Assembly: GCA_024697845.1 (NCBI GenBank)
Contig: JAILRZ010000168.1
Span: forward strand, 1-46,559
DNA: 46,559 nucleotides
Direction: 5' to 3'
Origin: Eubacterium sp.
Lineage (GTDB): Bacteria > Bacillota > Clostridia > Lachnospirales > Lachnospiraceae
This document shows positions 31,791 to 40,616 of this stretch, one piece after another. Position numbers and translations under genes: made by a program. Each line of letters starts with the position of its first letter. Positions within the stretch are counted from its first letter, which is position 1. The notes under the pieces are model-generated. The model searched no databases and was not told the DNA's origin. It saw nothing but the letters and a program-made list of their open reading frames with translations.

Positions 31791-32852
31791 ATGAATAGAG
31801 AAGACAAATTAAAAGCTTTAGACGCAGCAATTGCTCAGATTGAAAGACAGCATGGAAAAGGATCTGTAATGAAATTGGGAGATTCCGGTACAAAGATGAA
31901 TGTAGAAACTATTCCGACCGGATCTTTAAGTCTTGACTTGGCACTTGGACTTGGAGGAATTCCAAAAGGACGAGTTGTTGAGATTTATGGACCTGAGTCC
32001 AGTGGTAAAACAACAGTTGCATTACATATGATTGCTGAAGTTCAGAAACGTGGAGGCGTTGCAGGATTTATTGATGCAGAACATGCTCTTGATCCGGTTT
32101 ATGCCAGAGCAATTGGTGTAGATATTGATAATTTGTATATTTCACAGCCGGATTACGGTGAGCAGGCGTTAGAAATTACTGAAACTATGGTTCGTTCCGG
32201 AGCGGTTGATATTATTGTTGTGGATTCGGTTGCTGCATTGGTACCGAAGGCAGAAATTGATGGCGATATGGGAGATTCCCATATGGGACAGCATGCTCGT
32301 TTAATGTCTCAGGCACTTAGAAAATTAACTGGTATTATGAATAAAACAGGATGTACTGTGATCTTTATCAATCAGCTTCGTGAAAAGATTGGTGTAATGT
32401 TTGGGAATCCAGAAACTACTACTGGTGGTAGAGCGTTAAAATTCTATGCTTCCGTTCGTATGGATGTACGTCGAATCGAAACATTGAAAGTGGCAGGAGA
32501 AATGGTTGGAAATAGAGCGAGAGTAAAAGTTGTTAAAAACAAAATCGCTCCACCGTTTAAGGAAGCAGAATTTGATATTACCTTTGGACAGGGAATTTCC
32601 AGAGAAGGGGATATTTTAGATTTGGCTGCGAACTGTGATGTTGTTATGAAAAGTGGTGCATGGTATGCATATAACAACGAAAAAATTGGTCAGGGACGTG
32701 AAAACGCTAAAAAGTATTTGCGCGAGAATCCAAAAATTATGGCAGAAATTGAAAACAAGGTTCGCGATTTTTATGATTTAGGTGGAAAAGTTGATTTGGA
32801 TTCCATTGAAGATGCGCCAAAGGCTGATGAAGATTTAGCACCGGTAGAATAA
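31791..32852 (+). CDS. recA: Recombinase RecA
   Basis: 353-residue RecA (348 in B. subtilis), central to homologous recombination and the SOS response. Walker [10 protein letters not shown] near residues 67-75, Walker [11 protein letters not shown], loop L1 region [20 protein letters not shown], and the L2 region [21 protein letters not shown] 31791 has GAGAAAGGAAAATAATC in front; the upstream in-frame extension runs through the promoter and LexA box and is not real. recX begins one base after the stop. Confidence 0.99.
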   Translation: MNREDKLKALDAAIAQIERQHGKGSVMKLGDSGTKMNVETIPTGSLSLDLALGLGGIPKGRVVEIYGPESSGKTTVALHMIAEVQKRGGVAGFIDAEHALDPVYARAIGVDIDNLYISQPDYGEQALEITETMVRSGAVDIIVVDSVAALVPKAEIDGDMGDSHMGQHARLMSQALRKLTGIMNKTGCTVIFINQLREKIGVMFGNPETTTGGRALKFYASVRMDVRRIETLKVAGEMVGNRARVKVVKNKIAPPFKEAEFDITFGQGISREGDILDLAANCDVVMKSGAWYAYNNEKIGQGRENAKKYLRENPKIMAEIENKVRDFYDLGGKVDLDSIEDAPKADEDLAPVE

Positions 32853-32853
32853 G

Positions 32854-33480
32854 ATGATAGAAATAATTGAAGTGGTTCCGTATCGAAAACGATTCTTAGT
32901 TCGTCTCCAGCCACAAATGGAAATCTTGTTGAATGCAAGAGAAATAAAAAAGTATCAATGCGTTCAGGGAAATATCTTGAATGAAAGACAATGGGAAGAA
33001 TTATGTCGACATTTATTTGTGCGAGGCAGGGAACGGGCGTTATATCTGTTGGATCGTTCTGAACAAACAGAAAAACAAATAAAAGATAAATTAGTAGCCG
33101 GATTTTATCCGGCTACGATTATAGAACAGGTTATTGAATACTTAAAAGAATATCATTGTATCGATGACTATCGTTTTACGTGTAATTATATTGAGAATAA
33201 GAAAAATAAAAAAAGTAGAAAACAGATTACGCAAGAGTTGTATCAAAAGGGAATCTCCAAGGAAAATATTGAGAATGCATTTGATGAATCCGACTATTCA
33301 CCTATGGATTCTTTGATGAAACTAGTGGAAAAGAAAGCTTCTCGTTATGACTTGAATGAGTATAAAGAGTTGGCGAAATTTTATCAGTATTTGCTTGGAA
33401 AAGGTTATCCTTACGATGCTGTTGACAGTGTGATTAAGCGGTTGAAAGAAGGCTGTGATTTGAACAATGAAGAATACTAG
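32854..33480 (+). CDS. recX: Regulatory protein RecX
   Basis: 208 residues (264 in B. subtilis). Helical three-repeat RecX fold: ALYLLDRSEQTEKQIKDKL near residue 68, VIEYLKEYHCIDDYRFTCNYIE near 93, RKQITQELYQKGISKENIENAF near 117. RecX modulates RecA filament assembly. It starts one base after recA with no good ribosome site, so translation is probably coupled. No terminator is visible between it and rny, though rny has its own promoter. Confidence 0.92.
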   Translation: MIEIIEVVPYRKRFLVRLQPQMEILLNAREIKKYQCVQGNILNERQWEELCRHLFVRGRERALYLLDRSEQTEKQIKDKLVAGFYPATIIEQVIEYLKEYHCIDDYRFTCNYIENKKNKKSRKQITQELYQKGISKENIENAFDESDYSPMDSLMKLVEKKASRYDLNEYKELAKFYQYLLGKGYPYDAVDSVIKRLKEGCDLNNEEY

Positions 33481-33542
33481 ATATGTGTATTCAAAGTTTG
33501 GAAAAATACAAGATATTGTCGTAAGATAAACACGGAGATTAC

Positions 33543-33571
33543 TTGACATCAGTAACACTTTAAAGTAAAAT
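33543..33571 (+). promoter_or_regulatory. Sigma-A type promoter of rny
   Basis: Consensus TTGACA (33543-33548), 17-base spacer, TAAAAT (33566-33571), 50 bases before the start codon. Confidence 0.75.
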
Positions 33572-33620
33572 ATAGATGTTGTGTTGTACAATGAAAACTA
33601 AATAAGGAGGTGCTCCTGTT

Positions 33621-35174
33621 ATGAGTTTGCCAGCAGCTATACTTATGACAGTTGGAACTTCAATCCTTGTTGCATTTATTTCTGCAGTCATTGCAATTAA
33701 AATTAGCAAAGGCTCAGATGCAAAGAAAATTGGTTCTGCGGAAACTAGAGCTAGAGATATCATTGATGAAGCAATTAAGACAGCTGAAGCAAAGAAAAAA
33801 GAAGCTCTTTTGGAAGCTAAAGAAGAAAACTTAAAGACCAAAAATGAATTAGACAAGGAAATTAAAGAACGTCGTTCTGAAGTCCAGCGTTATGAGAAGA
33901 GAGTACTTAACAAGGAAGAAGCAGTTGACCGTAAGGCCGATGCCCTTGATAAGAAAGAAACCAGCATTAAAGCAAAAGAAGAAGCTTTAGCTGAAACTCA
34001 GGAAAAGGTAAATAAGTTAAGCGAGCAACGTTTACAGGAATTAGAACGAATCTCTGGATTAACCTCCGAACAAGCAAAAGATTACTTATTGAAAACAGTT
34101 GAAGAAGAAATGAAAATTGAAACTGCAAAATTAGTAAAGGAACTTGAAGTTCGCGCACGTGAAGAAGCTGATAAAAAGGCAAAAGAAGTTATTGTGAATT
34201 CTATTCAAAAATGTGCGACAGATCATGTTTCTGAATCTACAATTTCTGTAGTTTCTCTCCCAAATGATGAAATGAAGGGTAGAATTATCGGTAGAGAGGG
34301 TAGAAATATCAGAACATTAGAATCCTTAACAGGTGTAGATCTGATTATTGATGATACTCCGGAAGCTGTTGTTTTATCCGGTTTTGATCCGATTAGAAGG
34401 GAAGTGGCAAGAATTGCCTTGGAAAAATTGATTGTTGACGGAAGAATTCAGCCGACCAGAATTGAAGAAATGGTAAATAAGGCGAAGAAAGAAGTTGAAC
34501 AAACAATTCGTGAAGAAGGTGAATCAGCTACTTTAGAGGTCGGTGTACATGGTATCCATCCGGAACTGGTACGTTTACTTGGTAAGATGAAGTTTAGAAC
34601 CAGTTATGGACAGAACGCATTAAAGCATTCCATTGAAGTTGCACATTTGTCAGGACTCATGGCTGCTGAGTTAGGCCTTGATGTTAGAATTGCAAAGCGT
34701 GCAGGTCTTTTACATGATATTGGTAAAGCAGTTGACCACGAAATGGAAGGAACTCACATTCAGTTAGGTGTTGATCTTTGTAGAAAATACAAGGAATCTG
34801 CTGTTGTTATCAATGCAGTAGAAGCACACCATGGTGATGTGGAACCGGAATCATTGATTGCATGTATTGTTCAGGCCGCGGATGCAATTTCTGCAGCTCG
34901 ACCAGGTGCAAGACGTGAAACATTGGAAACATATACGAATCGATTAAAACAATTAGAAGATATAACAAATTCATTTGAGGGAGTAGATAAGTCTTTTGCA
35001 ATTCAGGCGGGTAGAGAGATTCGAGTTATGGTTGTACCGGAAAAAGTTACAGATGCCGATATGGTATTGATGGCTAGAGAAATATCTAAACAGATTGAAG
35101 CTGAGTTGGAATATCCGGGACAGATCAAAATAAACGTTGTAAGAGAATCAAGAGCGATAGATTACGCAAAATAG
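33621..35174 (+). CDS. rny: Ribonuclease Y
   Basis: 517-residue membrane-tethered endoribonuclease that starts bulk mRNA decay in Firmicutes (520 in B. subtilis). N-terminal membrane helix (about 5-27), a long charged coiled coil (about 30-195), a KH RNA-binding domain (about 205-270; [17 protein letters not shown]), and an HD hydrolase domain (about 330-430; [22 protein letters not shown] with the catalytic His-Asp). AAGGAGGTGCTCCTGTT precedes ATG 33621. The terminator behind it overlaps the next promoter. Confidence 0.98.
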   Translation: MSLPAAILMTVGTSILVAFISAVIAIKISKGSDAKKIGSAETRARDIIDEAIKTAEAKKKEALLEAKEENLKTKNELDKEIKERRSEVQRYEKRVLNKEEAVDRKADALDKKETSIKAKEEALAETQEKVNKLSEQRLQELERISGLTSEQAKDYLLKTVEEEMKIETAKLVKELEVRAREEADKKAKEVIVNSIQKCATDHVSESTISVVSLPNDEMKGRIIGREGRNIRTLESLTGVDLIIDDTPEAVVLSGFDPIRREVARIALEKLIVDGRIQPTRIEEMVNKAKKEVEQTIREEGESATLEVGVHGIHPELVRLLGKMKFRTSYGQNALKHSIEVAHLSGLMAAELGLDVRIAKRAGLLHDIGKAVDHEMEGTHIQLGVDLCRKYKESAVVINAVEAHHGDVEPESLIACIVQAADAISAARPGARRETLETYTNRLKQLEDITNSFEGVDKSFAIQAGREIRVMVVPEKVTDADMVLMAREISKQIEAELEYPGQIKINVVRESRAIDYAK

Positions 35175-35186
35175 AATCTATGTTTC

Positions 35187-35216
35187 AAGGGAAATACATT
35201 TGTATTTCCCTTTTCT
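35187..35216 (+). terminator. Rho-independent terminator after rny
   Basis: AAGGGAAATACA (35187-35198) / TGTATTTCCCTT (35201-35212), then TTTTCTT. The descending arm contains the probable -35 of the proC promoter. Confidence 0.9.
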
Positions 35217-35227
35217 TATGTTATAAT
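35200..35227 (+). promoter_or_regulatory. Sigma-A type promoter of proC
   Basis: TTGTAT (35200-35205), 16-base spacer, consensus TATAAT (35222-35227). It overlaps the rny terminator stem. Confidence 0.6.
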
Positions 35228-35261
35228 AGTGCAAGCAATATGTTAATTTTAGGAGGGTATT

Positions 35262-36053
35262 ATGGCAAAAATTGGATTTATTGGAATGGGTAATATGGGC
35301 TATGCAATTGCAAAAGGCCTGGTAAATAAAAACCAGAGTGACATTGTATTTCACGATAATGCAAAAGAAAGAATGGATAGCGTTTCAAAAGAATTAAATA
35401 TTTCGGCTGTTGAAACCAATGGTGGAGTTTTAGCTGATGCAAAATATGTCGTATTGGCAATTAAACCACAGATGCTGGATGACGTTCTTTCAGAAGTGGT
35501 TTCAAAGGTAAATGAAGAGCATGTCTTTATTTCACTTTGTCCTGGAATTACCATTGATTATTTATCAGAAAAATTAAACACGAAAAAAATTGTTCGTACA
35601 ATGCCAAATACACCGGCTTTAGTTGGAGAAGGCATGACAGGAGTTTCGTATAAAAACGGAACTTTAAACGACGAAGAACAAGCGGTTGTTGAAGAGATTT
35701 TTAATGCAATCGGAAAAATGGGATTGATTGATGAAAAATATATGAATGCTGTTGTCTGTGCTAGTGGAAGTTCGCCGGCTTATGTTTTTATGTTTATGGA
35801 AGCATTGGCAGACAGTGTTGTGAAATATGGAATGACACGAAAAGATGCGTATAAATTTGTTGCTCAGACAGTTCTTGGTTCTGCGAAATTAATGCTTGAA
35901 ACAGAAAAGCATCCTGGAGAATTGAAGGATATGGTTTGCTCTCCGGCAGGAACTACGATTGCTGCTGTTGAAGCGTTGGAAAAAGCAGGTTTAAGAGCTT
36001 CATTGTTTGATGCTACAACTGCATGTTATGAAAAGGTAACTTCCATGAAGTAG
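35262..36053 (+). CDS. proC: Pyrroline-5-carboxylate reductase
   Basis: 263-residue NADPH-dependent enzyme of the last step in proline synthesis. N-terminal Rossmann motif IGFIGMGNMGYAIAKGL, the VLAIKPQMLDDVL segment, VRTMPNTPALVGEGMTG near residue 113, and a C-terminal helical domain with SGSSPAYVFMFMEALAD and VCSPAGTTIAAVEALE. TTTTAGGAGGGTATT precedes ATG 35262. A Nudix gene follows after 14 bases in the same unit. Confidence 0.97.
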   Translation: MAKIGFIGMGNMGYAIAKGLVNKNQSDIVFHDNAKERMDSVSKELNISAVETNGGVLADAKYVVLAIKPQMLDDVLSEVVSKVNEEHVFISLCPGITIDYLSEKLNTKKIVRTMPNTPALVGEGMTGVSYKNGTLNDEEQAVVEEIFNAIGKMGLIDEKYMNAVVCASGSSPAYVFMFMEALADSVVKYGMTRKDAYKFVAQTVLGSAKLMLETEKHPGELKDMVCSPAGTTIAAVEALEKAGLRASLFDATTACYEKVTSMK

Positions 36054-36067
36054 GAGTTGAGAAAGAT

Positions 36068-36610
36068 ATGTTGAAAGAATTTCAGAGAATTAATCGAAGA
36101 AAAGTATATCAGGGAGCAATTATCGATTTTTGTAAAGATGATATCATTACTCCAAAGGGAAAACAGGTAGAATGGGACTACCTGGAACATAAAGGGGCAG
36201 CTGCAGTTTTGCCCGTTTTGGATGATGGCAAAATAATTTTAGTACGCCAATGGAGAAATGCAATTGATCGTTTTGCTTTGGAAATTCCGGCAGGAGGAAA
36301 AGACGGCATAGATGAACCGACAAAGGAATGTGCAGCGAGAGAATTGGAAGAAGAAACCGGATATCGTTCTGATAATATTGAGTTTTTACAATCCATTGTT
36401 CCTGCAATTGCTTATTCCGGCGAAGTTATTGATGTGTATGTTGCGAAAAACCTGAAAAAGACAGAGCAGTCCTTGGATCCGGATGAAGAAATCGAACTGG
36501 AAATTTATCCGATTGAAGAACTAGTCGAAATGGTTTTGAAGAATGAAATCAATGATTCAAAAACAGCTGCTGCAATCATGACTTATTATTATAAATATTG
36601 TCATAAATAA
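36068..36610 (+). CDS. Nudix hydrolase, ADP-ribose pyrophosphatase type
   Basis: 180 residues (185 for B. subtilis NudF). It has a complete Nudix box, GKDGIDEPTKECAARELEEETGY (residues about 77-99; catalytic REL-EE), plus WDYLEHKGAAAVLPVLDDG and IILVRQWRNAIDRFALEIPAG, the pattern of ADP-ribose pyrophosphatases. It probably splits ADP-ribose to AMP and ribose 5-phosphate. The gene lies between proC and the small membrane gene; nudF also lies near spoIIM and xerD in B. subtilis, which supports the NudF reading. No terminator follows. Confidence 0.92.
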   Translation: MLKEFQRINRRKVYQGAIIDFCKDDIITPKGKQVEWDYLEHKGAAAVLPVLDDGKIILVRQWRNAIDRFALEIPAGGKDGIDEPTKECAARELEEETGYRSDNIEFLQSIVPAIAYSGEVIDVYVAKNLKKTEQSLDPDEEIELEIYPIEELVEMVLKNEINDSKTAAAIMTYYYKYCHK

Positions 36611-36657
36611 TCTTATACAACGTAGAATAGAATAATAAGATCGAATGGACAACATAA

Positions 36658-37110
36658 ATGATTGCAAAAAGAATATTGTTGAATAGCAAAATCTATATCC
36701 TGTTTTTGGGAAGTGTCATTGCATTACTTCTATGGAAACTGTTGGATATAGATTTTTCTTTTTATGAAGTGGATTATCAAAGAGAAGCATTTGGAACATT
36801 GTTTCTCTTTTATTGCATTCACGATATAAAACGATTTGGTCTTGTTTTGCTACTGCAAAAGATGAAATATCGAAAAATAGTTTATGGTTTGATATTAGGC
36901 TGGATAGGGGTTTATGGAACGTTAGTCTTGTTAGTGTCTGTTCATATACAAGGATCGACAATTATAAATCGGCTTGTTTATATTGTTGCTTTATATGCAT
37001 TACTTCAAATTGTTTTTAGTGGGCAAAGTCGGAAAAGAATCCATGTTGGGACAATATTACTGTTTTTATTGAACTGTTACATTCAAGTAATATTAAAAAT
37101 TTTTTTGTAA
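36658..37110 (+). CDS. Small polytopic membrane protein, possible divergent SpoIIM
   Basis: 150 residues with about four hydrophobic helices (near 10-26, 42-60, 73-93, 105-118) and a last one at 130-150; charges sit in short loops. Its place between a NudF-like gene and xerD is where spoIIM sits in B. subtilis and many Clostridia. The segment IHDIKRFGLVLLL loosely resembles the SpoIIM FHNMKYLGLMWIL motif. It is shorter than SpoIIM (about 214), so identity is tentative. SpoIIM, with SpoIID and SpoIIP, drives engulfment. No convincing ribosome site is seen at ATG 36658. Confidence 0.6.
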   Translation: MIAKRILLNSKIYILFLGSVIALLLWKLLDIDFSFYEVDYQREAFGTLFLFYCIHDIKRFGLVLLLQKMKYRKIVYGLILGWIGVYGTLVLLVSVHIQGSTIINRLVYIVALYALLQIVFSGQSRKRIHVGTILLFLLNCYIQVILKIFL

Positions 37111-37197
37111 AAAAATTACAATATATGGTGGAGAAAAAAAAGGGGGAAAGCATATGTAGTAGATTTGTTATGTAACCCGATTTTGGAGTGAAAAAAT

Positions 37198-37254
37198 ATG
37201 TTTGATTTTCTTAAAAAAGCCTTATATAATAGACTTTACAGGTCAAAAAAATGA
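37198..37254 (+). CDS. Possible 18-residue amphipathic peptide upstream of xerD
   Basis: ATG 37198, with TTTTGGAGTG 8-9 bases upstream, encodes MFDFLKKALYNRLYRSKK. It is strongly cationic with alternating hydrophobic residues; its stop overlaps ATG 37251. However, the same bases contain a good promoter (37202-37230), so the frame may be chance. Confidence 0.25.
   Translation: MFDFLKKALYNRLYRSKK
37202..37230 (+). promoter_or_regulatory. Sigma-A type promoter of xerD
   Basis: TTGATT (37202-37207), 17-base spacer, consensus TATAAT (37225-37230), 41 bases before the preferred xerD start. Confidence 0.6.
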
Positions 37255-37271
37255 CTAGTGAGCGAGGAAAA

Positions 37272-38159
37272 ATGCAGAAATTAATTGAAGAATTCATTCT
37301 AAAAATTCATAACGAAAAGAATACTTCAAGCAATACTGAAATTTCATATCAGAGAGATCTAAACAAATTCTATCAGTTTGTACAAACAAAAGAAATCATG
37401 GATTTGTCAGAGATTGATCAGGAACTTCTTCTTCAATATATTGAGGAATTAAAACGTATGGGAAGGGCGCCGTCCACGATTTCGCGAAATATCGCTTCCT
37501 TGAAGGCATATTTCAATTTTTTATGTGAAAGCGGAAAGTGCAGTAGTAATCCGGCACTGGGAATTAAGGCTCCAAAGATTGAAAAAAAAGTTCCGGACAT
37601 TTTGTCCTTGAAGGAAATTGATGCATTGTTGAAGCAACCATCAAATAAGACTCCGAAAGAATTACGGGATCGGTCAATGCTTGAACTTCTTTATGCTACA
37701 GGAATGCGTGTAACGGAATTGATTACATTGCGGGTAGATGATGTGAATATAAAGTTGGAGTACATCATTTGTAGAGATCGCAAGAAGGAACGATTTATTC
37801 CTTTTGGAACAGAAGCAAAAAAGGCAATGATGGAATATTTGGAACAGGGAAGAAATTCTTTGTTAGGAGAGCATCAGGATTCCGATATAATGTTCCCGAA
37901 CTGCTCCGGTGGTTTAATGAGTAGACAGGGATTTTGGAAATTATTAAAGTCTTATGGAAAGAAGGCAGGAATTCAATCGGAAATAACACCACATACGTTG
38001 CGACATTCATTTGCGGCACATTTGGTGGAGAATGGTGCAGATTTAAAAGCAGTACAGGAAATGCTGGGACATTCAGACATTTCAACGACACAGATATATA
38101 TGGCAGCCGGAAACCGGAGAGTGCGTGAAGTTTACGCAAAATCTCACCCGAAGGCATAA
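37272..38159 (+). CDS. xerD: Tyrosine recombinase XerD
   Basis: 295-residue site-specific recombinase (296 in B. subtilis) that with XerC resolves chromosome dimers at dif. N-terminal SAM-like core-binding domain (1-90; TEISYQRDLNKFYQF), catalytic domain with Arg in YATGMRVTEL, HTLRHSFAAHL, LGHSDISTTQIYM (His and nucleophile Tyr). ATG 37272 gives the usual length and has GAGCGAGGAAAA in front; ATG 37251 adds seven residues. The family also includes integrases, but the housekeeping context and a NudF-xerD order favour XerD. No att-like repeats flank it. Confidence 0.92.
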   Translation: MQKLIEEFILKIHNEKNTSSNTEISYQRDLNKFYQFVQTKEIMDLSEIDQELLLQYIEELKRMGRAPSTISRNIASLKAYFNFLCESGKCSSNPALGIKAPKIEKKVPDILSLKEIDALLKQPSNKTPKELRDRSMLELLYATGMRVTELITLRVDDVNIKLEYIICRDRKKERFIPFGTEAKKAMMEYLEQGRNSLLGEHQDSDIMFPNCSGGLMSRQGFWKLLKSYGKKAGIQSEITPHTLRHSFAAHLVENGADLKAVQEMLGHSDISTTQIYMAAGNRRVREVYAKSHPKA

Positions 38160-38191
38160 AAAAAGATTCGCAGTTAAGCGAATCTTTTTTT
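38157..38191. terminator. Bidirectional terminator between xerD and aroF
   Basis: AAAAAAAGATTCGC / GCGAATCTTTTTTT, stem bases about 38158-38171 and 38178-38191, loop AGTTAA. T-runs occur on both strands. The 90 bases up to 38280 hold no gene. Confidence 0.88.
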
Positions 38192-38280
38192 GCGTACACG
38201 CCGAATTCTGAAAGCTTGCTTTTTGGAATTTAACGACCGTGATACAATCCAAAAACAAGCGTAGTGGTTTCGGGGATTGA

Positions 38281-39309
38281 TTAAACCTGTTCGGCAATAT
38301 CGAAAAGAAGCTTTTCAGTATCTTCCCATCCGATACATGGATCCGTAATAGATTTTCCGTAAATATGTTCATCTACTTTCTGGTTTCCACCTACGATGTA
38401 ACTTTCAATCATTAAACCTTTCACAAAATTCTTCAATTCAGGAGAATGTTTGCGATTGTGCATAATTTCTTTTGCAATACGAATCTGTTCCATATATTTC
38501 TTGTTGGAATTAGAATGGTTACAATCGATTACAACTGCAGGATTTGCAAATCCTTTTTCCTGATATAAATTGTAAAGATTTAGCATGTCTTCAAAGTGGT
38601 AGTTTGGAATACACTGACCATACTGGTTCACGGCACCACGTAAAATGGCATGTGCTAAATCGTTTCCTTCTGTCTGAACTTCCCATCCACGATACAGGAA
38701 GGAATGACCTGCCTGAGCAGCTTCGATGGAATTCATCATAATAGAAAGGTCTCCGCTGGTTGGGTTTTTCATTCCTACAGGAATTTCCAAGCCGCTGGCT
38801 GTGAGACGGTGCTGCTGGTTTTCAACGGAACGAGCACCGATTGCAACGTATGAAAGGCAGTCTGAAAAATAACGGGTATTTTCAGGGTAAAGCATTTCAT
38901 CTGCAAGTGCAAAACCGGTATCTTCCATAATTTTCAAAAACATTTGACGGATTGTAATCAATCCCTGTAATAAGTCAGGCTTCTTTTCAGGGTCTGGCTG
39001 ATGAAGCATTCCTTTATAACCTTTTCCGGTTGTTCTTGGTTTGTTTGTATAAACACGTGGAACAATAAATAATTTATCTTTTACCTGTTCCTGAACCTTT
39101 GCAAGACGACCTACATAATCTTCAACAGATTCTTGATTGTCAGCTGAACAAGGTCCGATGATTACGGCAAATTTATCACTTTTTCCAGTGAAAATATTGC
39201 GTAATTCTGCGTCATTTTCTTTCTTTTTTTTGGCAACAGCATCTGGAACCGGATACATTGTCTTGATTTCCAGAGGTGTTGGTAACTTTCTAAAAAACGT
39301 ACTTCCCAT
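38281..39309 (-). CDS. aroF: 3-deoxy-7-phosphoheptulonate synthase (AroG/F/H type)
   Basis: 342-residue class I DAHP synthase (E. coli AroG has 350), first enzyme of the shikimate pathway, joining PEP and erythrose 4-phosphate. Landmarks: IIGPCSADNQESVEDY near residue 50, VPRVYTNKPRTTGKGYKG, LADEMLYPENTRYF, GARSVENQQHRLTASG, PVGMKNPTSGD, and DCNHSNSNKKY (metal His). AAATAAGGAGGAACAT-like purines are in front (TAGGAGGAACAT), and an extended -10 promoter lies upstream on the same strand. The isozyme (F, G or H) cannot be told from sequence alone. It is on its own, convergent with xerD. Confidence 0.93.
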   Translation of the reverse strand: MGSTFFRKLPTPLEIKTMYPVPDAVAKKKKENDAELRNIFTGKSDKFAVIIGPCSADNQESVEDYVGRLAKVQEQVKDKLFIVPRVYTNKPRTTGKGYKGMLHQPDPEKKPDLLQGLITIRQMFLKIMEDTGFALADEMLYPENTRYFSDCLSYVAIGARSVENQQHRLTASGLEIPVGMKNPTSGDLSIMMNSIEAAQAGHSFLYRGWEVQTEGNDLAHAILRGAVNQYGQCIPNYHFEDMLNLYNLYQEKGFANPAVVIDCNHSNSNKKYMEQIRIAKEIMHNRKHSPELKNFVKGLMIESYIVGGNQKVDEHIYGKSITDPCIGWEDTEKLLFDIAEQV

Positions 39310-39359
39310 ATGTTCCTCCTAATAAATAAGTACCTATCATACTTTAATAAGTCTCAATT

Positions 39360-39387
39360 AGTATAGCATAAATAGGGGAATAATCAA
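39360..39387 (-). promoter_or_regulatory. Promoter of the DAHP synthase gene
   Basis: Minus strand: TTGATT (39382-39387), 16-base spacer, TATACT (39360-39365) preceded by TGC, an extended -10. Confidence 0.65.
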
Positions 39388-39427
39388 TATAAGAATCTGA
39401 CAATATATACGCTATTAAACAAATAGA

Positions 39428-39457
39428 CTGACAACGGATTCCGGAGTATGATAGAAT
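39428..39457 (+). promoter_or_regulatory. Probable promoter of the GH5 gene
   Basis: CTGACA (39428-39433), 18-base spacer, TAGAAT (39452-39457), 26 bases before ATG 39484. Confidence 0.45.
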
Positions 39458-39483
39458 AGTGAAAATGAGAAGGAGTTTACGAA

Positions 39484-40533
39484 ATGAAACATAGATTGAT
39501 TGTGGGAATTTTATTATTGATAACGGCTGTTCTTATTTTTTTGATATTTTCCGGAGAAAATGAAAAAGACGCCAACGGATTTGGAAAACTTAGAGTTGAG
39601 GGTATCCATCTTGTAGATGAAAACGGAATAACTGTTCAGCTAAAAGGAATCAGTACCCATGGACTTGCCTGGTTTCCGGATTATGTGAATAAAGATGCCT
39701 TTCGTTGGTTAAAGGAACAGGGAAATGTCAATGTGATTCGATTGTCTATGTACACTAGTGAATGGGGCGGATACTGTGTTTCTTCCGGAAATCAGAAAGA
39801 ATTGAAAGTATTGATTGATCAGGGGATTCAGGATGCAACGAAGCTTGGAATGTATGTTATTGTAGATTGGCATATGTTGGGAGCAGATGAACAGGACCGG
39901 GAAGATTGTAATCCACTTCACTATTTGGAAGAATCGAAGAAGTTTTTTGGCGAATTATCTCAAAAGTATAAAGATTACAATAATATTATTTACGAAATTT
40001 GCAATGAACCAAACAATGGAGAATTTGGAGAAGAATTCCAAGTGACATGGGCTGATGTTAAACAATATGCTGATGAAATTATTCCGATTATCAGAAAAAA
40101 TACGGATAATATTATTGTGGTTGGAACACCAAATTGGTCTTCGGATGTATCGTCGCCGGCAATGGAACTTGGCACGAAAAATTCTCTTTCTACAAAATAT
40201 ACGAATATTATGTATACGTTTCATTTTTATGCGGCAAGTCATAAGGAGTATGAACGTGGTAAAGTGGAAGAAGCGGTGAAAGCAGGTCTTCCGATTTTTG
40301 TGACGGAGTATGATTCTTGTGATGCTTCCGGAGATGGGAAAATTGATAAAACATCCATGCGTCAGTGGATGGAACTTCTGAACCGTTATCAAATCAGTTG
40401 CGTGAAATGGAATTTGTCCAATAAAGATGAAACCAGTGCATTCCTAAAAAAGTCCTGCAATAAGTTGAATCATTGGGATAAGGAGGACCTTTCACCATCA
40501 GGCCAATTGATGATAAAACTCTATCAAAACTAG
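39484..40533 (+). CDS. Membrane-anchored GH5 family endoglucanase
   Basis: 349 residues. N-terminal membrane segment (about 5-22) without a lipobox cysteine, then a GH5 TIM barrel: LRVEGIHLVDENGITVQLKG, GISTHGLAWFP, VIRLSMYTSEWGGY, VIVDWHMLGA, acid/base E175 in YEICNEPN, YTFHFYAASH, nucleophile E275 in VTEYDSCDASGDG, and VKWNLSNKDE. The pattern is that of GH5_2 endoglucanases, probably cutting beta-1,4-glucans at the cell surface. There is no cellulose-binding or dockerin domain. Substrate is inferred. AGAAGGAGTTTACGA precedes the start. The LTA-synthase-like gene follows with its own promoter. Confidence 0.93.
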   Translation: MKHRLIVGILLLITAVLIFLIFSGENEKDANGFGKLRVEGIHLVDENGITVQLKGISTHGLAWFPDYVNKDAFRWLKEQGNVNVIRLSMYTSEWGGYCVSSGNQKELKVLIDQGIQDATKLGMYVIVDWHMLGADEQDREDCNPLHYLEESKKFFGELSQKYKDYNNIIYEICNEPNNGEFGEEFQVTWADVKQYADEIIPIIRKNTDNIIVVGTPNWSSDVSSPAMELGTKNSLSTKYTNIMYTFHFYAASHKEYERGKVEEAVKAGLPIFVTEYDSCDASGDGKIDKTSMRQWMELLNRYQISCVKWNLSNKDETSAFLKKSCNKLNHWDKEDLSPSGQLMIKLYQN

Positions 40534-40548
40534 TGAAAAGTTTGGGTA

Positions 40549-40578
40549 TTGAAAAATAAAACGGAATAGTAGTATAAT
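40549..40578 (+). promoter_or_regulatory. Probable promoter of the LTA-synthase-like gene
   Basis: TTGAAA (40549-40554), 18-base spacer, consensus TATAAT (40573-40578). Confidence 0.55.
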
Positions 40579-40616
40579 TCTCTTGGATTTTTTAAAACTA
40601 CAAGATGAGGATTAAG

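Noticed and set aside
31538-31807. 89-codon minus-strand frame over the recA promoter
   Set aside because: It runs through the repeats, promoter and LexA box, has no ribosome site and no recognisable protein features.
37272-38159. Phage or integron integrase
   Set aside because: Length, housekeeping neighbours and lack of flanking att-like repeats or cargo fit XerD better.
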